NCBI GenBank assembly: GCA_003168375.1
Contig: PMSI01000003.1
Coordinates: forward strand, 186,001 to 250,000
Direction: 5' to 3'
DNA length: 64,000 nt
Source: Vulcanimicrobiota bacterium
GTDB lineage: Bacteria; Vulcanimicrobiota; Vulcanimicrobiia; Vulcanimicrobiales; Vulcanimicrobiaceae
The notes beneath the pieces are model-generated. The model was not told where the DNA came from and did no database searches. It saw only the letters and a program-made list of their open reading frames with translations. The position numbers and the translations under genes are program-made. Numbering within the stretch: position 1 is the stretch's first letter; each line of letters opens with the position of its first letter. This document shows, piece by piece, positions 17,511-25,681 of this stretch.

Positions 17511-19217
17511 GTGCCAGACTTCGTAGCAGACGGTCTCCTTGCTGGGATCGCGTCGAGGCTCGCGACCGTGAGCTCGCAAATCAACTCGCTGTCCGCCGAT
17601 GTGCAGACGATCGAGCACGCCAGCGTGGCGCTCCAGATACAGCTGACCTCGTTGACCGCGGACTTCCACCAGTTCGTTCAGCACGACTCGGCGCACAAAG
17701 AGATCCAGATATCCGAAACGCGGATCGTGCGCGTGCGACAAGAGGTCGAGGCGACGTTTGGATTCTACGCCGAGATCCGGCGCCGCGCGACAGGCATCTT
17801 GCAGGCGTCCGATCTCGCGATCGTCCGTCAAGAGACGATGCGCAGCTCCACGGAGGAGGCGATGATCGGCGCGCCGGGGTACTGGCTCGCACCCGCGCTC
17901 GTCGCGCTGTCGGCGTGGATCGCCGATAAACGCGAGCTCGCCGAGAAGGCGCTGCTGGAGGCGATGCGGCGCGACGACTGCAAGACGTCCTTGCTAATGA
18001 CGCTCGTCTGCCGGCGTTTGGGGCGCCACGACGCGTCGCGCGCCTGGCTCGTGCGCTATTTCTCGCTGCAAGACCCGTTTGCGCTCGACCGCGATGTGAT
18101 AGTGCTCGTCGATGCGCTCGCAAGCGGCGTCTTCGGTGCGGCCAGCATCGCCAAGAGCCACGAAGCGATCGGCGCCTGGCTGCAGGAGATCGCCAATCGA
18201 GTCGGCGTGATCGAAGAGCAGCGCGCTCGTTGGAACGCTGCGCTCCACGGCATGAAGCCCTCGTCTCTGGCGAATCGTTACCCGTATCTCGAAAAATACA
18301 GCCCGAGCTGGCCCCACTTGCGCGATGGACTGCTCGGAGTCGGAATCAACGGGGTCTTCGGCGACAAGGTCAAGCAAATGTTCGGCGGCGAGATCGTCCT
18401 CTCGCCTAGACTCGTCGAGCGGGTCGACGGGCTGGTCGACAGCCTGGTGAAGAACTTCGACGATGCAGAGCTGCCGTTGCGCCGCCAAGAGCGACGCTTG
18501 CAGCTCGTGATCGACGCCGACGGCGACCGCGCGGCCGCCGACGCGCAGTTCGCGATCGAGACCCAGGCATTTCAAGAGCAGGCGAGCTTCATCTCCGTCC
18601 TCACCAACGCCGCGCTCGGTATCGGCGTTGGCGACCTCTCGCGTGCGACTCAGCGGCTTGCGTTCGCGATGTCGGTCCCGTGGATCGTCGAAGCCTACGA
18701 CGACGTCGTCGCCGACGTCCGCACGAAGCAGCCGGGGACGATCGATCTCAAGATCGAGACCTGGTCCGGCGTTACCACCGACGGCGGCAACGAAGCCGCA
18801 CTGTTAGAAGACCTCGAGAGCCACATCACCGCCGAGGAGTCCGCGCAATTCGCGAAGCTCAACGGCGTGGGCTTCTGGTGGTCGTCGATCGCAGCGGCTC
18901 TCTGCGTCATCTTGGCCGCCGTCGTGCATCCGTTCGCGGTCACGTGGCTGGTCTTCGCAGCGACCTTCGGGACGATCCAAGGAATCTCGTACTTGATGCG
19001 CATCAGCAAGACGAAGCGCCTCAAAACGCACTTCGCCTCGCGGCGCGAGGCGGGTGCGTCGATCGTCAAAGCGCTGTGTGCGGAGGTCGTCGATTTGCGC
19101 GAAGAGGTGACTCGCGAGGACGCACGCGCCGAAAGTGTTCGGACGAAGCTCGGGGAGATTCGTTCGGGCGAGCACGTCGGCGCCGCCGTCGAGCAAGGCC
19201 GGAGGATCGTGGCATGA
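17511..19217 (+). CDS. Large helical membrane-associated protein, unknown
   Basis: A 568-residue protein starting at GTG four bases after the previous stop. Residues 5-60 look like a coiled coil (ASRLATVSSQINSL). Residues 100-430 are a long helical domain with a possible repeat character. Two adjacent hydrophobic helices lie near residues 454-494, followed by a charged C-terminal coiled coil (EVVDLREEVTREDARAE). This topology, a big cytoplasmic helical domain with a C-terminal hairpin anchor, would place it at the membrane. No family is recognised. It overlaps the next gene by four bases. Confidence 0.72.
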   Translation: MPDFVADGLLAGIASRLATVSSQINSLSADVQTIEHASVALQIQLTSLTADFHQFVQHDSAHKEIQISETRIVRVRQEVEATFGFYAEIRRRATGILQASDLAIVRQETMRSSTEEAMIGAPGYWLAPALVALSAWIADKRELAEKALLEAMRRDDCKTSLLMTLVCRRLGRHDASRAWLVRYFSLQDPFALDRDVIVLVDALASGVFGAASIAKSHEAIGAWLQEIANRVGVIEEQRARWNAALHGMKPSSLANRYPYLEKYSPSWPHLRDGLLGVGINGVFGDKVKQMFGGEIVLSPRLVERVDGLVDSLVKNFDDAELPLRRQERRLQLVIDADGDRAAADAQFAIETQAFQEQASFISVLTNAALGIGVGDLSRATQRLAFAMSVPWIVEAYDDVVADVRTKQPGTIDLKIETWSGVTTDGGNEAALLEDLESHITAEESAQFAKLNGVGFWWSSIAAALCVILAAVVHPFAVTWLVFAATFGTIQGISYLMRISKTKRLKTHFASRREAGASIVKALCAEVVDLREEVTREDARAESVRTKLGEIRSGEHVGAAVEQGRRIVA

Positions 19218-19381
19218 GCGACGATTGGGGCGCCCCCTCACAGCCGCAGACCGCGGGCGGCGACGAGCACAAGCCGCCGGTGACTGATCCAGCGGCCGCG
19301 TGGGCCGCCCTCGCGGACTCTTTCCCGGGGTGGACGCTCGATCCGCCGCTCATGCTCGAGCCGCGCCGCCCGTCGGCGTGA
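19214..19381 (+). CDS. 55-residue small protein in the AAA+ cluster
   Basis: A short frame exactly bridging its neighbours: ATG overlaps the upstream TGA (ATGA) and its TGA overlaps the next ATG (TGATG). The product is Pro/Ala/Trp-rich (AAAWAALADSFPGWTLDPPL), with a probable disordered N-terminus and one amphipathic helix. The perfect stop/start coupling on both sides is the main evidence that it is translated. Function is unknown; it could be an adaptor peptide between the membrane protein and the ATPase. Confidence 0.6.
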   Translation: MSDDWGAPSQPQTAGGDEHKPPVTDPAAAWAALADSFPGWTLDPPLMLEPRRPSA

Positions 19382-19923
19382 TGACGACCCCGCCCTCGAC
19401 CTACGCCGAGTGGGTGGGGGTGATCCATGCGTTCGAGGGCGGCGGACAGGACGAGACCGTTGTCGAGCTCCTGCAATCGGCCCGCGTCGTGCTGTCGGCG
19501 GGGATGGGTGAGCGCTTCTACCGCCGCATCATCGATGTCTTCGCGCTACGCGTTCGGAGGATCTCGGCGTCCTTGCAAAAGCGGCTCAGCCGCGGCACGG
19601 ACGCCGTCGCGTTCGGCGCCGCGATCGTCAGCGCACGCAAGGAGCTCGCCGTGCTGGCGAGATTCGCCGTCGCGCCATGCTGGCCGCAGGATGCGGCCAA
19701 GATGATGCGCGACTCACTCGACGAGTTCACGCGCAAGACGTACGACGCGCTGGAAGAGTCGGCCCGCAAGCACGAATGGTTTGACCAAGGCGTGCAGCTT
19801 TCGCTGGTCCGCAGAACTCTGCTATCGGTTCCTTGGCCGCAGACGAGCTCGCCGTCCACGACGAGGGGTCTTGGGTCCGCTGCGGCGCCGCCGGTGGGCG
19901 TCAGCCGCCGGATCATCTTCTAG
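19381..19923 (+). CDS. Helical protein of the AAA+ cluster, unknown
   Basis: A 180-residue, predominantly alpha-helical protein (IIDVFALRVRRISASLQKRL, ARKELAVLARFAV, DSLDEFTRKTYDALEESARK) with a Pro/Ser/Thr-rich tail. No signal peptide, membrane helix or catalytic motif is seen. It starts at an ATG sharing its A with the previous stop and is followed 11 bases later by the AAA+ ATPase, so it may be a partner or substrate adaptor of the ATPase. Confidence 0.65.
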   Translation: MTTPPSTYAEWVGVIHAFEGGGQDETVVELLQSARVVLSAGMGERFYRRIIDVFALRVRRISASLQKRLSRGTDAVAFGAAIVSARKELAVLARFAVAPCWPQDAAKMMRDSLDEFTRKTYDALEESARKHEWFDQGVQLSLVRRTLLSVPWPQTSSPSTTRGLGSAAAPPVGVSRRIIF

Positions 19924-19934
19924 AGGATCGATTC

Positions 19935-21479
19935 GTGCCCGATGCCGCGACCACACGCTCCGTACTCGTCCGCTACTTCAAGGCGCGCATTCCGTTCATC
20001 TCGTTTCGAACTTCGGAGCGCGCTCGCGCTCTCGATGTCCTCAGGTCGGTCGCCTCGGAGATCAACGTGCCCGTCTACGTGCACACCCTCTCGAAGGGAC
20101 TGGTCGACATCGTCACCGACCGCAGCGTCTCGGAAGACCGTTCACTGATGGGCGCGCTCGACTTCGCTTCCGAGCAGATGAAGTCTCGTCAGAACATGTC
20201 GTTCGTGCTGACCGACGTCTCCGACATCGAGGACGACACTGCGGTCTCTCGTCAGATGGTTGACGTTGCGCTGCTCGCCAGCGAACGAAGCGGTTCGATC
20301 GTCGTCATTACGACGAAGCCGATCTGGCCTATGCTGCAGCGTCTTGGGATGAGCATCGAGCTCGACACTCCGACCGAGGACGAGATGCTCGGCATCGTCA
20401 AGGCGAACGTCGAGCCCTATCGCGGCCAAATCACGGTCGAATGGGGCGATCCTGAATTTCGCCAGGCCGCGTCGATCCTCGCGGGCATCTCGCAGATCGA
20501 GGCGGAGAACGTGCTTGCGACCCTGCTCGCAAAAGGCAATATCGCCACGACCGACATGGACGAGCTGGTCAAGGCCAAGGACCGGATCTTCTCAGACATC
20601 TCAGGTATCGAGCGGGTGCCAGTACGCGACCTCTCCGTTGGCGGTCTCGCCGGACTTCGAGCATGGCTGGAGCGTGAACGCCCGCTGATGACGGCGGACT
20701 TGCGCGAGCGCAATCTGCGCCCTCCACGTGGCGTACTCTTAGTGGGCGTACCCGGCTGCGGTAAATCGCTGAGCGCCAAGGCGATCGCCACTTCGTGGAA
20801 GCTTCCGCTGTTCCGGTTGGACCTAGCCAACATCTACGGCCAGTATTTGGGCCAGAGCGAAAGCCGGCTGAAGGACGCACTCGCGACGGCCGACCACGTC
20901 GCACCGTGCGTGCTGTGGATCGACGAGATCGAAAAGGGCTTGGCGGGCGCGGGCGGGACCGACTCCGGAACCAGCACGCGGATGGTCGGCCACTTCCTGT
21001 TTTGGTTGCAAGAGGCGCAATCACGCGTGTTTGTGGTCGCGACGGCGAACGACGTCTCGCAGCTCCCGCCCGAGCTTCTGCGGCGAGGCCGTTTCGACGA
21101 GATCTTTTTCGTGGATCTTCCGAGCGAGGACGAACGCCGCGAGATCATCTCGCTCTACGTGCACCGAAACCTCAAAGCGCCGATTGGCGAGACGCTGCTC
21201 GATCAGCTCGTGCAGCAATCGGACGGCTTTGCGGGCTCGGATCTCGAGGCCGGCGTCCGCGAAGTCGCCAAAGATGCGTTCCTCAAAGGCGACGACGTCG
21301 TGAACGACGAGCTCTTCCTGAGGTCGTTCCGCAACATCGTGCCGCTTACCAAGACGAACCCCGAGCGCATCGAAGCGATCCGCGCATGGGGCCGCGACCG
21401 TGCCGTTCCCGCGTCGGGGCGCGTCCTCTCTGCCGAACCAGCCGACGGCACCAGGCTCCGGCGCATTGTGCTCACATAG
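19935..21479 (+). CDS. Ycf46-like AAA+ ATPase
   Basis: A 514-residue ATPase. The N-terminal 240 residues form an inactive, P-loop-less alpha/beta domain of the type seen in Ycf46 ([25 protein letters not shown]). The AAA+ core follows: Walker A GVPGCGKS near 271, Walker [11 protein letters not shown] near 326, sensor-1 VATAND near 373, and arginine-finger region RRGRFDEIF, close to the FtsH/p97 class. A lid with SGSDLEA-like sequence ([13 protein letters not shown]) follows. GTG 19935 is preferred because GAGG precedes it and homology starts there, although the frame is open to 19833. It likely remodels a protein complex powered by ATP; the target is unknown. Confidence 0.85.
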   Translation: MPDAATTRSVLVRYFKARIPFISFRTSERARALDVLRSVASEINVPVYVHTLSKGLVDIVTDRSVSEDRSLMGALDFASEQMKSRQNMSFVLTDVSDIEDDTAVSRQMVDVALLASERSGSIVVITTKPIWPMLQRLGMSIELDTPTEDEMLGIVKANVEPYRGQITVEWGDPEFRQAASILAGISQIEAENVLATLLAKGNIATTDMDELVKAKDRIFSDISGIERVPVRDLSVGGLAGLRAWLERERPLMTADLRERNLRPPRGVLLVGVPGCGKSLSAKAIATSWKLPLFRLDLANIYGQYLGQSESRLKDALATADHVAPCVLWIDEIEKGLAGAGGTDSGTSTRMVGHFLFWLQEAQSRVFVVATANDVSQLPPELLRRGRFDEIFFVDLPSEDERREIISLYVHRNLKAPIGETLLDQLVQQSDGFAGSDLEAGVREVAKDAFLKGDDVVNDELFLRSFRNIVPLTKTNPERIEAIRAWGRDRAVPASGRVLSAEPADGTRLRRIVLT

Positions 21480-21493
21480 GGGTATCGCTGCTC

Positions 21494-22009
21494 ATGGCCG
21501 CCGCTCGATTCTGTCCGACCTGTGGGTCTCCGCTCACCAACGGTGTGTGCATGACGTGTCCGGTGCCGATGTTCAATCCCGCACCGCCACCCAGTGCTGC
21601 ATCGACGACGCCGATCGCGTCGTACACGGCGGTTACGCAGCAGCCGGGTATGCAGTGGCCGTACCCGAGCGCACCGGCGTATGTTTCGGGTTCACAGTAT
21701 GTCGGCATGTGGAACTGGGGAGCGTTCCTGCTCTGTCCGTTTTGGCTGATGAACCATGGCCGGGTCGGCCGCGGCATTTTATACATGGCGCTGAGCTTCA
21801 TCCCTATCGTCAGCTTGGCGTCTTTGGGCATGGCGATCGCGTACGGTATCAAGGGAAACGAGGTTGCAACGACGAGCCGGCGATTCGTCGACGACACCCA
21901 ATTCGTCGCCGTTCAGAACGCGTGGCGCAATTGGGGATTCGGTTTCCTAATCGTCGCCGTCGTCATCGGCGTGCTCGGCGGTATCACGGAGGCCGTCTCC
22001 GGCCGCTAG
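21494..22009 (+). CDS. Zinc-ribbon membrane protein, last gene of AAA+ cluster
   Basis: A 171-residue protein. Cys7, Cys10, Cys19 and Cys22 (CPTCG ... CMTC) form a zinc ribbon. Residues 25-70 are Pro/Ser/Tyr-rich. Two or three hydrophobic segments follow: WNWGAFLLCPFWLM near 76, ILYMALSFIPIVSLA near 96, and FGFLIVAVVIGVLGG near 148. This is a common bacterial zinc-ribbon plus DUF2628-like membrane architecture of unknown function. It starts 14 bases after the ATPase stop and is probably in the same transcript. Confidence 0.72.
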   Translation: MAAARFCPTCGSPLTNGVCMTCPVPMFNPAPPPSAASTTPIASYTAVTQQPGMQWPYPSAPAYVSGSQYVGMWNWGAFLLCPFWLMNHGRVGRGILYMALSFIPIVSLASLGMAIAYGIKGNEVATTSRRFVDDTQFVAVQNAWRNWGFGFLIVAVVIGVLGGITEAVSGR

Positions 22010-22185
22010 TAGTCGTGGGGCTCTTAGCTGAGCGGCTTACACCTCACGCATCCGTTAGCTAGAGGATGAGACCTCCGAGGCCGGGCGTTCGGGGCGGCGG
22101 GCGCGGCTCCGTAAAGAAAGCTAGACTCGTCCGAGCGATGCAGGCAATCTGAAGTGACCTTCCGACGCTGGCAAGGCGCGCAAGA

Positions 22186-23133
22186 TCAAACTGGCGGCGC
22201 CTGCACTCCGTGGGCAAAGGCTTCGAGCCGCAGCCGGTCGATCGAGCGCACGCGCCCGCGGTCGAGCTCGACCGCCGCCGCATTCTTCAGGCGGATCAGC
22301 GCGCGCGCCGCCATGTCACGGACCGTTCCGGCCGCCGCCGCGATCTGCGCCTGTGAAAGGTTCTCCACGCCGGGCAAGCCCGTCGCCATGCCGATCGTCG
22401 CGGGCGCGTAGGACATCAAGAACTTCGCCACGCGCTGCAGCACGTGCGCGAACGCCAGATCCGCGATCGTGTCGATCGAGCGGCGTCGCGCTTGCGAGGA
22501 CGCGGCGAGAAATCCGAGTGCGAGCTCGCTGTCGTTGCGCACGGCATGGAGCACCGCCTCGGAGGGCACCAGCACGATCGTGCAGTCCGTCAGCGCCTCG
22601 GCCCGCGTGGTCGCCCCGCCGCCGTCGAACGTCCCCGACTCGTTGAGCGGGTCGTGGGTGAGGCGCTCGCCGAGCGCGTGCGTCTTGCCGTCGGGCGAGA
22701 GCAAGGTGTACACGACCTTGCCGCTGCGCACGAAACCGAGATACGGCCAGATCTCGCCTTCGTCGAAGATCGTCTCCCCGGTGCGGTACGAGCGTTCGGT
22801 CGCGACCACTGCGAGCTCGTTGATCGTGGTTTGCTTTGCGTTGCCGAACGGCGCGGTGTGCGAGAGGAAGGTCGCGGTGTCGGCGCGCTCGTCGATGCGC
22901 TCGAGCCGAATCGTCCAGCGGCTGCTGCCCAGGTTGCGCGCGTCCCACGAGAAGCGGCCGGCGCGATACTGCTGGAACTCGTTGCGCAGCGAGCGCGGAT
23001 CGGTCTCCTCGTTCAGCTCGAGGATACCGCCGACGGGCAGCTTGTCGAACGCGTCAAAAATCCGCGCGCTTCTATTCTGAGCGGGAAGGGTGCGGGCGTC
23101 GATCGACACAGCCGCCGCCCGGGTCGTTGGCAT
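22186..23133 (-). CDS. DUF2249 domain fused to Crp/Fnr-family regulator
   Basis: A 315-residue protein. Residues 8-78 are a DUF2249 domain (SIDARTLPAQNRSARIFDAF, GILELNEETDP). Residues 105-220 are a cyclic-nucleotide-binding-like sensor barrel (GETIFDEGEIWPYLGFV), and residues 225-305 are a Crp-type winged helix (LSQAQIAAAAGTVRDMAARAL). The Cys cluster of Fnr is absent. DUF2249 is commonly found with hemerythrin or redox proteins, so a redox or iron signal is plausible. It is divergent from the TlpA-like thioredoxin with 54 bases between starts, a possible target promoter. Confidence 0.83.
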   Translation of the reverse strand: MPTTRAAAVSIDARTLPAQNRSARIFDAFDKLPVGGILELNEETDPRSLRNEFQQYRAGRFSWDARNLGSSRWTIRLERIDERADTATFLSHTAPFGNAKQTTINELAVVATERSYRTGETIFDEGEIWPYLGFVRSGKVVYTLLSPDGKTHALGERLTHDPLNESGTFDGGGATTRAEALTDCTIVLVPSEAVLHAVRNDSELALGFLAASSQARRRSIDTIADLAFAHVLQRVAKFLMSYAPATIGMATGLPGVENLSQAQIAAAAGTVRDMAARALIRLKNAAAVELDRGRVRSIDRLRLEAFAHGVQAPPV

Positions 23134-23187
23134 CGGTCCTGGGATGCGGCGCAGGGGGCACTTTCCCTGCGGGCAGAAGCGGGTCTC

Positions 23188-23724
23188 GTGACTCGGCTCC
23201 GCCGCCTAGCCGCACGCGGACTCGACGTCCTCGCCGTCGTCGTCGTCCTCGCCGCGGTGCTGAAATTCTTCGTGCTGCCGCGGCTGCCGCACCACGACCT
23301 TGTCCAGGCCCCGCCGGTCGCCCTTGCGACGATCAGCGGCGGCCGGTTCGACCTCGCGCACAGCCGCGGCCGCTTGGTCTTCCTCGACTTCTGGGCCTCG
23401 TGGTGCGACCCGTGTCGCGCCTCGATACCGCTGGTGCAGCATTTTCGGCGGACGCACCCCGGGATCGACGTCGTCTCGGTCGATGTCGGCGAGCCGGCCG
23501 GCCTGGTCCGGCCGTTCGTCGCGCAGTTCAAGATGGACGACGTTGCGCTCGATCAGGACTCCACCGTCTCGCACGCGTTCGGCGTCTCGGGCTATCCGAC
23601 GCTGTTCGCGATCGACGCCTCGGGGCGCGTGCGCGCGCGCTGGATCGGCTTCGATCCGGAGATCGAACGGGAGATGGCGGAGGTCGCCGCGCGCTACGGC
23701 CCGGCGCGGAAAAACGGCGTCTAG
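23188..23724 (+). CDS. TlpA/ResA-like membrane-anchored thioredoxin
   Basis: A 178-residue thiol-disulfide oxidoreductase facing the periplasm. One N-terminal helix (VLAVVVVLAAVLKFFVL, residues 14-31) precedes a thioredoxin fold with the active site WCDPC near residue 72 and the cis-Pro in SGYPTLF. Such proteins reduce apocytochromes or maintain periplasmic thiols. GTG 23188 is chosen because it directly precedes the anchor; the open frame upstream overlaps the divergent regulator. Its stop shares CTAG with the convergent crotonase gene. Confidence 0.86.
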   Translation: MTRLRRLAARGLDVLAVVVVLAAVLKFFVLPRLPHHDLVQAPPVALATISGGRFDLAHSRGRLVFLDFWASWCDPCRASIPLVQHFRRTHPGIDVVSVDVGEPAGLVRPFVAQFKMDDVALDQDSTVSHAFGVSGYPTLFAIDASGRVRARWIGFDPEIEREMAEVAARYGPARKNGV

Positions 23725-24500
23725 CGGCCGGTGAAGTTTGCCTTGCGCTTGTCCAAGAACGCGCGCGAGCCTTCGGCGAAGTCTGCGGTCGTCACGACCT
23801 GACCGAAGAGCAACGCTTCGAGCGCGAGACCATCCTCCAGCGTCATCGATGCGCCGTCGACGATCGCGCGCTTCGTCGCGGTGATCGCGAGCGGCGCTTT
23901 GGCGGCGATCAGCTCCGCGATCCGCTGCGCTTCGGGGAGGAGCCCGTCGAGCGGCACGACCTTCTGCACGAGGCCGACTCGCAGCGCCTCCTGGGCGTCC
24001 AGCATCTCGCCGGTGAGGCAGAGGTACATCGCGGTCCCCTCCCCGAGCAGGCGCGCCGCGCGCTGCGTGCCGCCGTACCCCGGCAGCAGGCCGAGGTTCA
24101 CCTCGGGCTGGCCGAACTTCGCGTTCTCGCTCGCGACGCGGATGTCGCACGCCATCGCGAGCTCGCAGCCGCCGCCGAGTGCGAACCCGTTGACGGCAGC
24201 GATCACCGGGACGCGCAGCCGCTCGATCGTCCGCGTGAGCGCCTGCCCCTTGCGCGCCTGTGCCTCGCCGGCGTGCGCGCCCGGCAGCGCGTTGAGCTCG
24301 CCGATATCGGCGCCGGCCGCGAACGCCTTCTGCCCGGCCCCGGTGACGATCACCGCGCGCAGGCTCGGGTCGGCGCCGAGCTGCGCGAAGGTCTCGCCGA
24401 GCTCGTCCAGCATCCGCAGGTTAAGAGCATTTAAGACGTTCGGCCGGTTCAGCGTGACGGTCGCCACGGGCCCGTTGCGCTCGACCAGAATGGTGTCCAT
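23721..24500 (-). CDS. Enoyl-CoA hydratase/isomerase (crotonase family)
   Basis: A 259-residue crotonase. The oxyanion-hole segments are AFAAGADIGEL near residue 60 and GFALGGGCELA near 103, and the family signature QPEVNLGLLPGYGGTQR begins near 127. Both conserved acidic positions are compatible with hydratase activity in fatty-acid beta-oxidation, although the family includes isomerases and hydrolases. It is alone on this strand, convergent with the thioredoxin and divergent from phoU. Confidence 0.92.
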   Translation of the reverse strand: MDTILVERNGPVATVTLNRPNVLNALNLRMLDELGETFAQLGADPSLRAVIVTGAGQKAFAAGADIGELNALPGAHAGEAQARKGQALTRTIERLRVPVIAAVNGFALGGGCELAMACDIRVASENAKFGQPEVNLGLLPGYGGTQRAARLLGEGTAMYLCLTGEMLDAQEALRVGLVQKVVPLDGLLPEAQRIAELIAAKAPLAITATKRAIVDGASMTLEDGLALEALLFGQVVTTADFAEGSRAFLDKRKANFTGR

Positions 24501-24543
24501 CGCGGCTTCGCGTACGGCGGGGTTCTCTTACGGCCCTCCCCCT

Positions 24544-24551
24544 GCTATAGT
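24544..24551 (+). promoter_or_regulatory. Extended -10 promoter candidate for phoU
   Basis: The sequence TGCTATAGT (24543-24551) matches an extended -10 element (TGn followed by TATAGT). Initiation about seven bases downstream would place the RNA start at about 24558-24560, on or next to the phoU ATG at 24560, giving a leaderless or almost leaderless message. No good -35 is seen. The GGAG at 24553-24556 is too close to the ATG to be a well-placed ribosome site. Confidence 0.4.
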
Positions 24552-24559
24552 GGGAGGCC

Positions 24560-25189
24560 ATGCGTACCGCCTACCACCAGGCGCTTGAGAACACGCGCCT
24601 CGACGTCGTCCGGCTGGGCGCGCTCGCCTCCGACGCCATTCGCTCGGCGATGCAAGCGCTCGAGCGGCGCGACGTCGTGCTCGCCGGCCGCGTGGTCGCG
24701 GGTGACGACGAGATCGACGACACGCGCCGCCGCGTCGAAAAAGCCTGCATCGAGCTGATCTGGAAGCAGCAGCCGGTCGCGGGCGAGCTGCGCGCGATCG
24801 CCGGGATGCTCCAGATCGTGACCGACCTCGAGCGGATCGGCGACTATGCCGTCGACATCGCGAAGAACGCGATCAAACTGGCCGACGTCGCCGTGCGTCC
24901 GGCAAGCGTCGAGGTCGGGCGGATCGCCAACCTCGCGTACGAGATGCTGCAGGACGTGATGCGCGCCTATCGCGAGGGCGATGCGGCGCTGGCCGACGAC
25001 GTGATCGAGCGCGACGACGAGGTGGACATCCTCTACCGCAACGGCATCGAGGCGCTCCAGGCGGAGATGCAGCGTGATCCGGGTACGGTACCTGCGGGTA
25101 CCCTGTTGCTCTTCGTCGTCTCGATCATCGAGCGCGTCGGTGACCGGGCCCAGAACATCGCCTGGCACACCAAGGATATCTACTCATGA
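24560..25189 (+). CDS. phoU: PhoU-family phosphate signalling protein
   Basis: A 209-residue all-helical protein with two PhoU three-helix repeats. The conserved metal-binding patterns are visible (DDEIDDTRRRVEKACIEL in repeat 1, ERDDEVDILYRNGIE in repeat 2, and RIGDYAVDIAKNA / RVGDRAQNIAW). PhoU links the Pst transporter to the PhoR kinase and represses the regulon when phosphate is sufficient. No pst or pho genes flank it here, which is unusual. It overlaps the downstream secreted protein by four bases. Confidence 0.9.
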   Translation: MRTAYHQALENTRLDVVRLGALASDAIRSAMQALERRDVVLAGRVVAGDDEIDDTRRRVEKACIELIWKQQPVAGELRAIAGMLQIVTDLERIGDYAVDIAKNAIKLADVAVRPASVEVGRIANLAYEMLQDVMRAYREGDAALADDVIERDDEVDILYRNGIEALQAEMQRDPGTVPAGTLLLFVVSIIERVGDRAQNIAWHTKDIYS

Positions 25190-25626
25190 AGAGACTCGCT
25201 GCCGCCCTCGCCCTCGCCGCCACGCTGCTCGCCGCAGCCGCTCCGCCCGCCCTGGCGGCGGACCACGACGTGAAGCTGACGCTCGACGGCCGCCCGGTCG
25301 ACCGCGCCGGCGGTGTCGCGGTCGCGCGCAACGGCGTCGTCTACGCGGACATCGTCCCGCTGGTGAAGTCGTTCAACGGCCTCTTGACCTTCCAGGGCAA
25401 TGCCGTCGTCGTCTCGATCGGCAACTCCGTCGGGACGTTCACCGTCGGAAGCCGCACGGCGAAGATCGATCAGGGGTCGGTGACGATGCGCGGGCCGGTA
25501 TTCAAACGCAACGGCGACATCTATGTGCCGCTCGACGCGTTCATCACGCGTCTCGCGAAGGCGAAGCTGGCTGTGAACCCCGCCCAGACGCAAGCCGACA
25601 TCACCGTCAACGCCAACCCGAGTTGA
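25186..25626 (+). CDS. Secreted copper-amine-oxidase N-domain-like protein
   Basis: A 146-residue exported protein. The signal peptide (MKRLAAALALAATLLAAAA...ALAA) is followed by one copy of the copper amine oxidase N-terminal-like domain (GVVYADIVPLVKSFNG, GDIYVPLDAFITRLA). This domain is used by many bacteria as a cell-surface or periplasmic binding module and has no oxidase activity by itself. Its ATG overlaps the phoU TGA, so the two are coupled. Confidence 0.8.
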   Translation: MKRLAAALALAATLLAAAAPPALAADHDVKLTLDGRPVDRAGGVAVARNGVVYADIVPLVKSFNGLLTFQGNAVVVSIGNSVGTFTVGSRTAKIDQGSVTMRGPVFKRNGDIYVPLDAFITRLAKAKLAVNPAQTQADITVNANPS

Positions 25627-25663
25627 TCCGGGCCCCCATCGACCAACTCAGCTCTGACCGCGG

Positions 25664-25681
25664 GTCAGGATGACAGCGCCG
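25664..25681 (+). repeat. Direct repeat copy 1 (18 bp) at aminotransferase start
   Basis: The 18-mer GTCAGGATGACAGCGCCG includes the aminotransferase ATG at 25670. A second copy with one mismatch lies at 26800-26817 around the stop of the same gene. The first copy also supplies the AGG before the ATG. Confidence 0.6.

Noticed and set aside
22017-22075. tRNA-like sequence (GGGGCTCTTAGCTGAGCGG...) as a tRNA or attachment site
   Set aside because: The D-arm-like beginning is not followed by a proper anticodon arm, T-arm or matching 3' acceptor strand. At most it is a decayed fragment.
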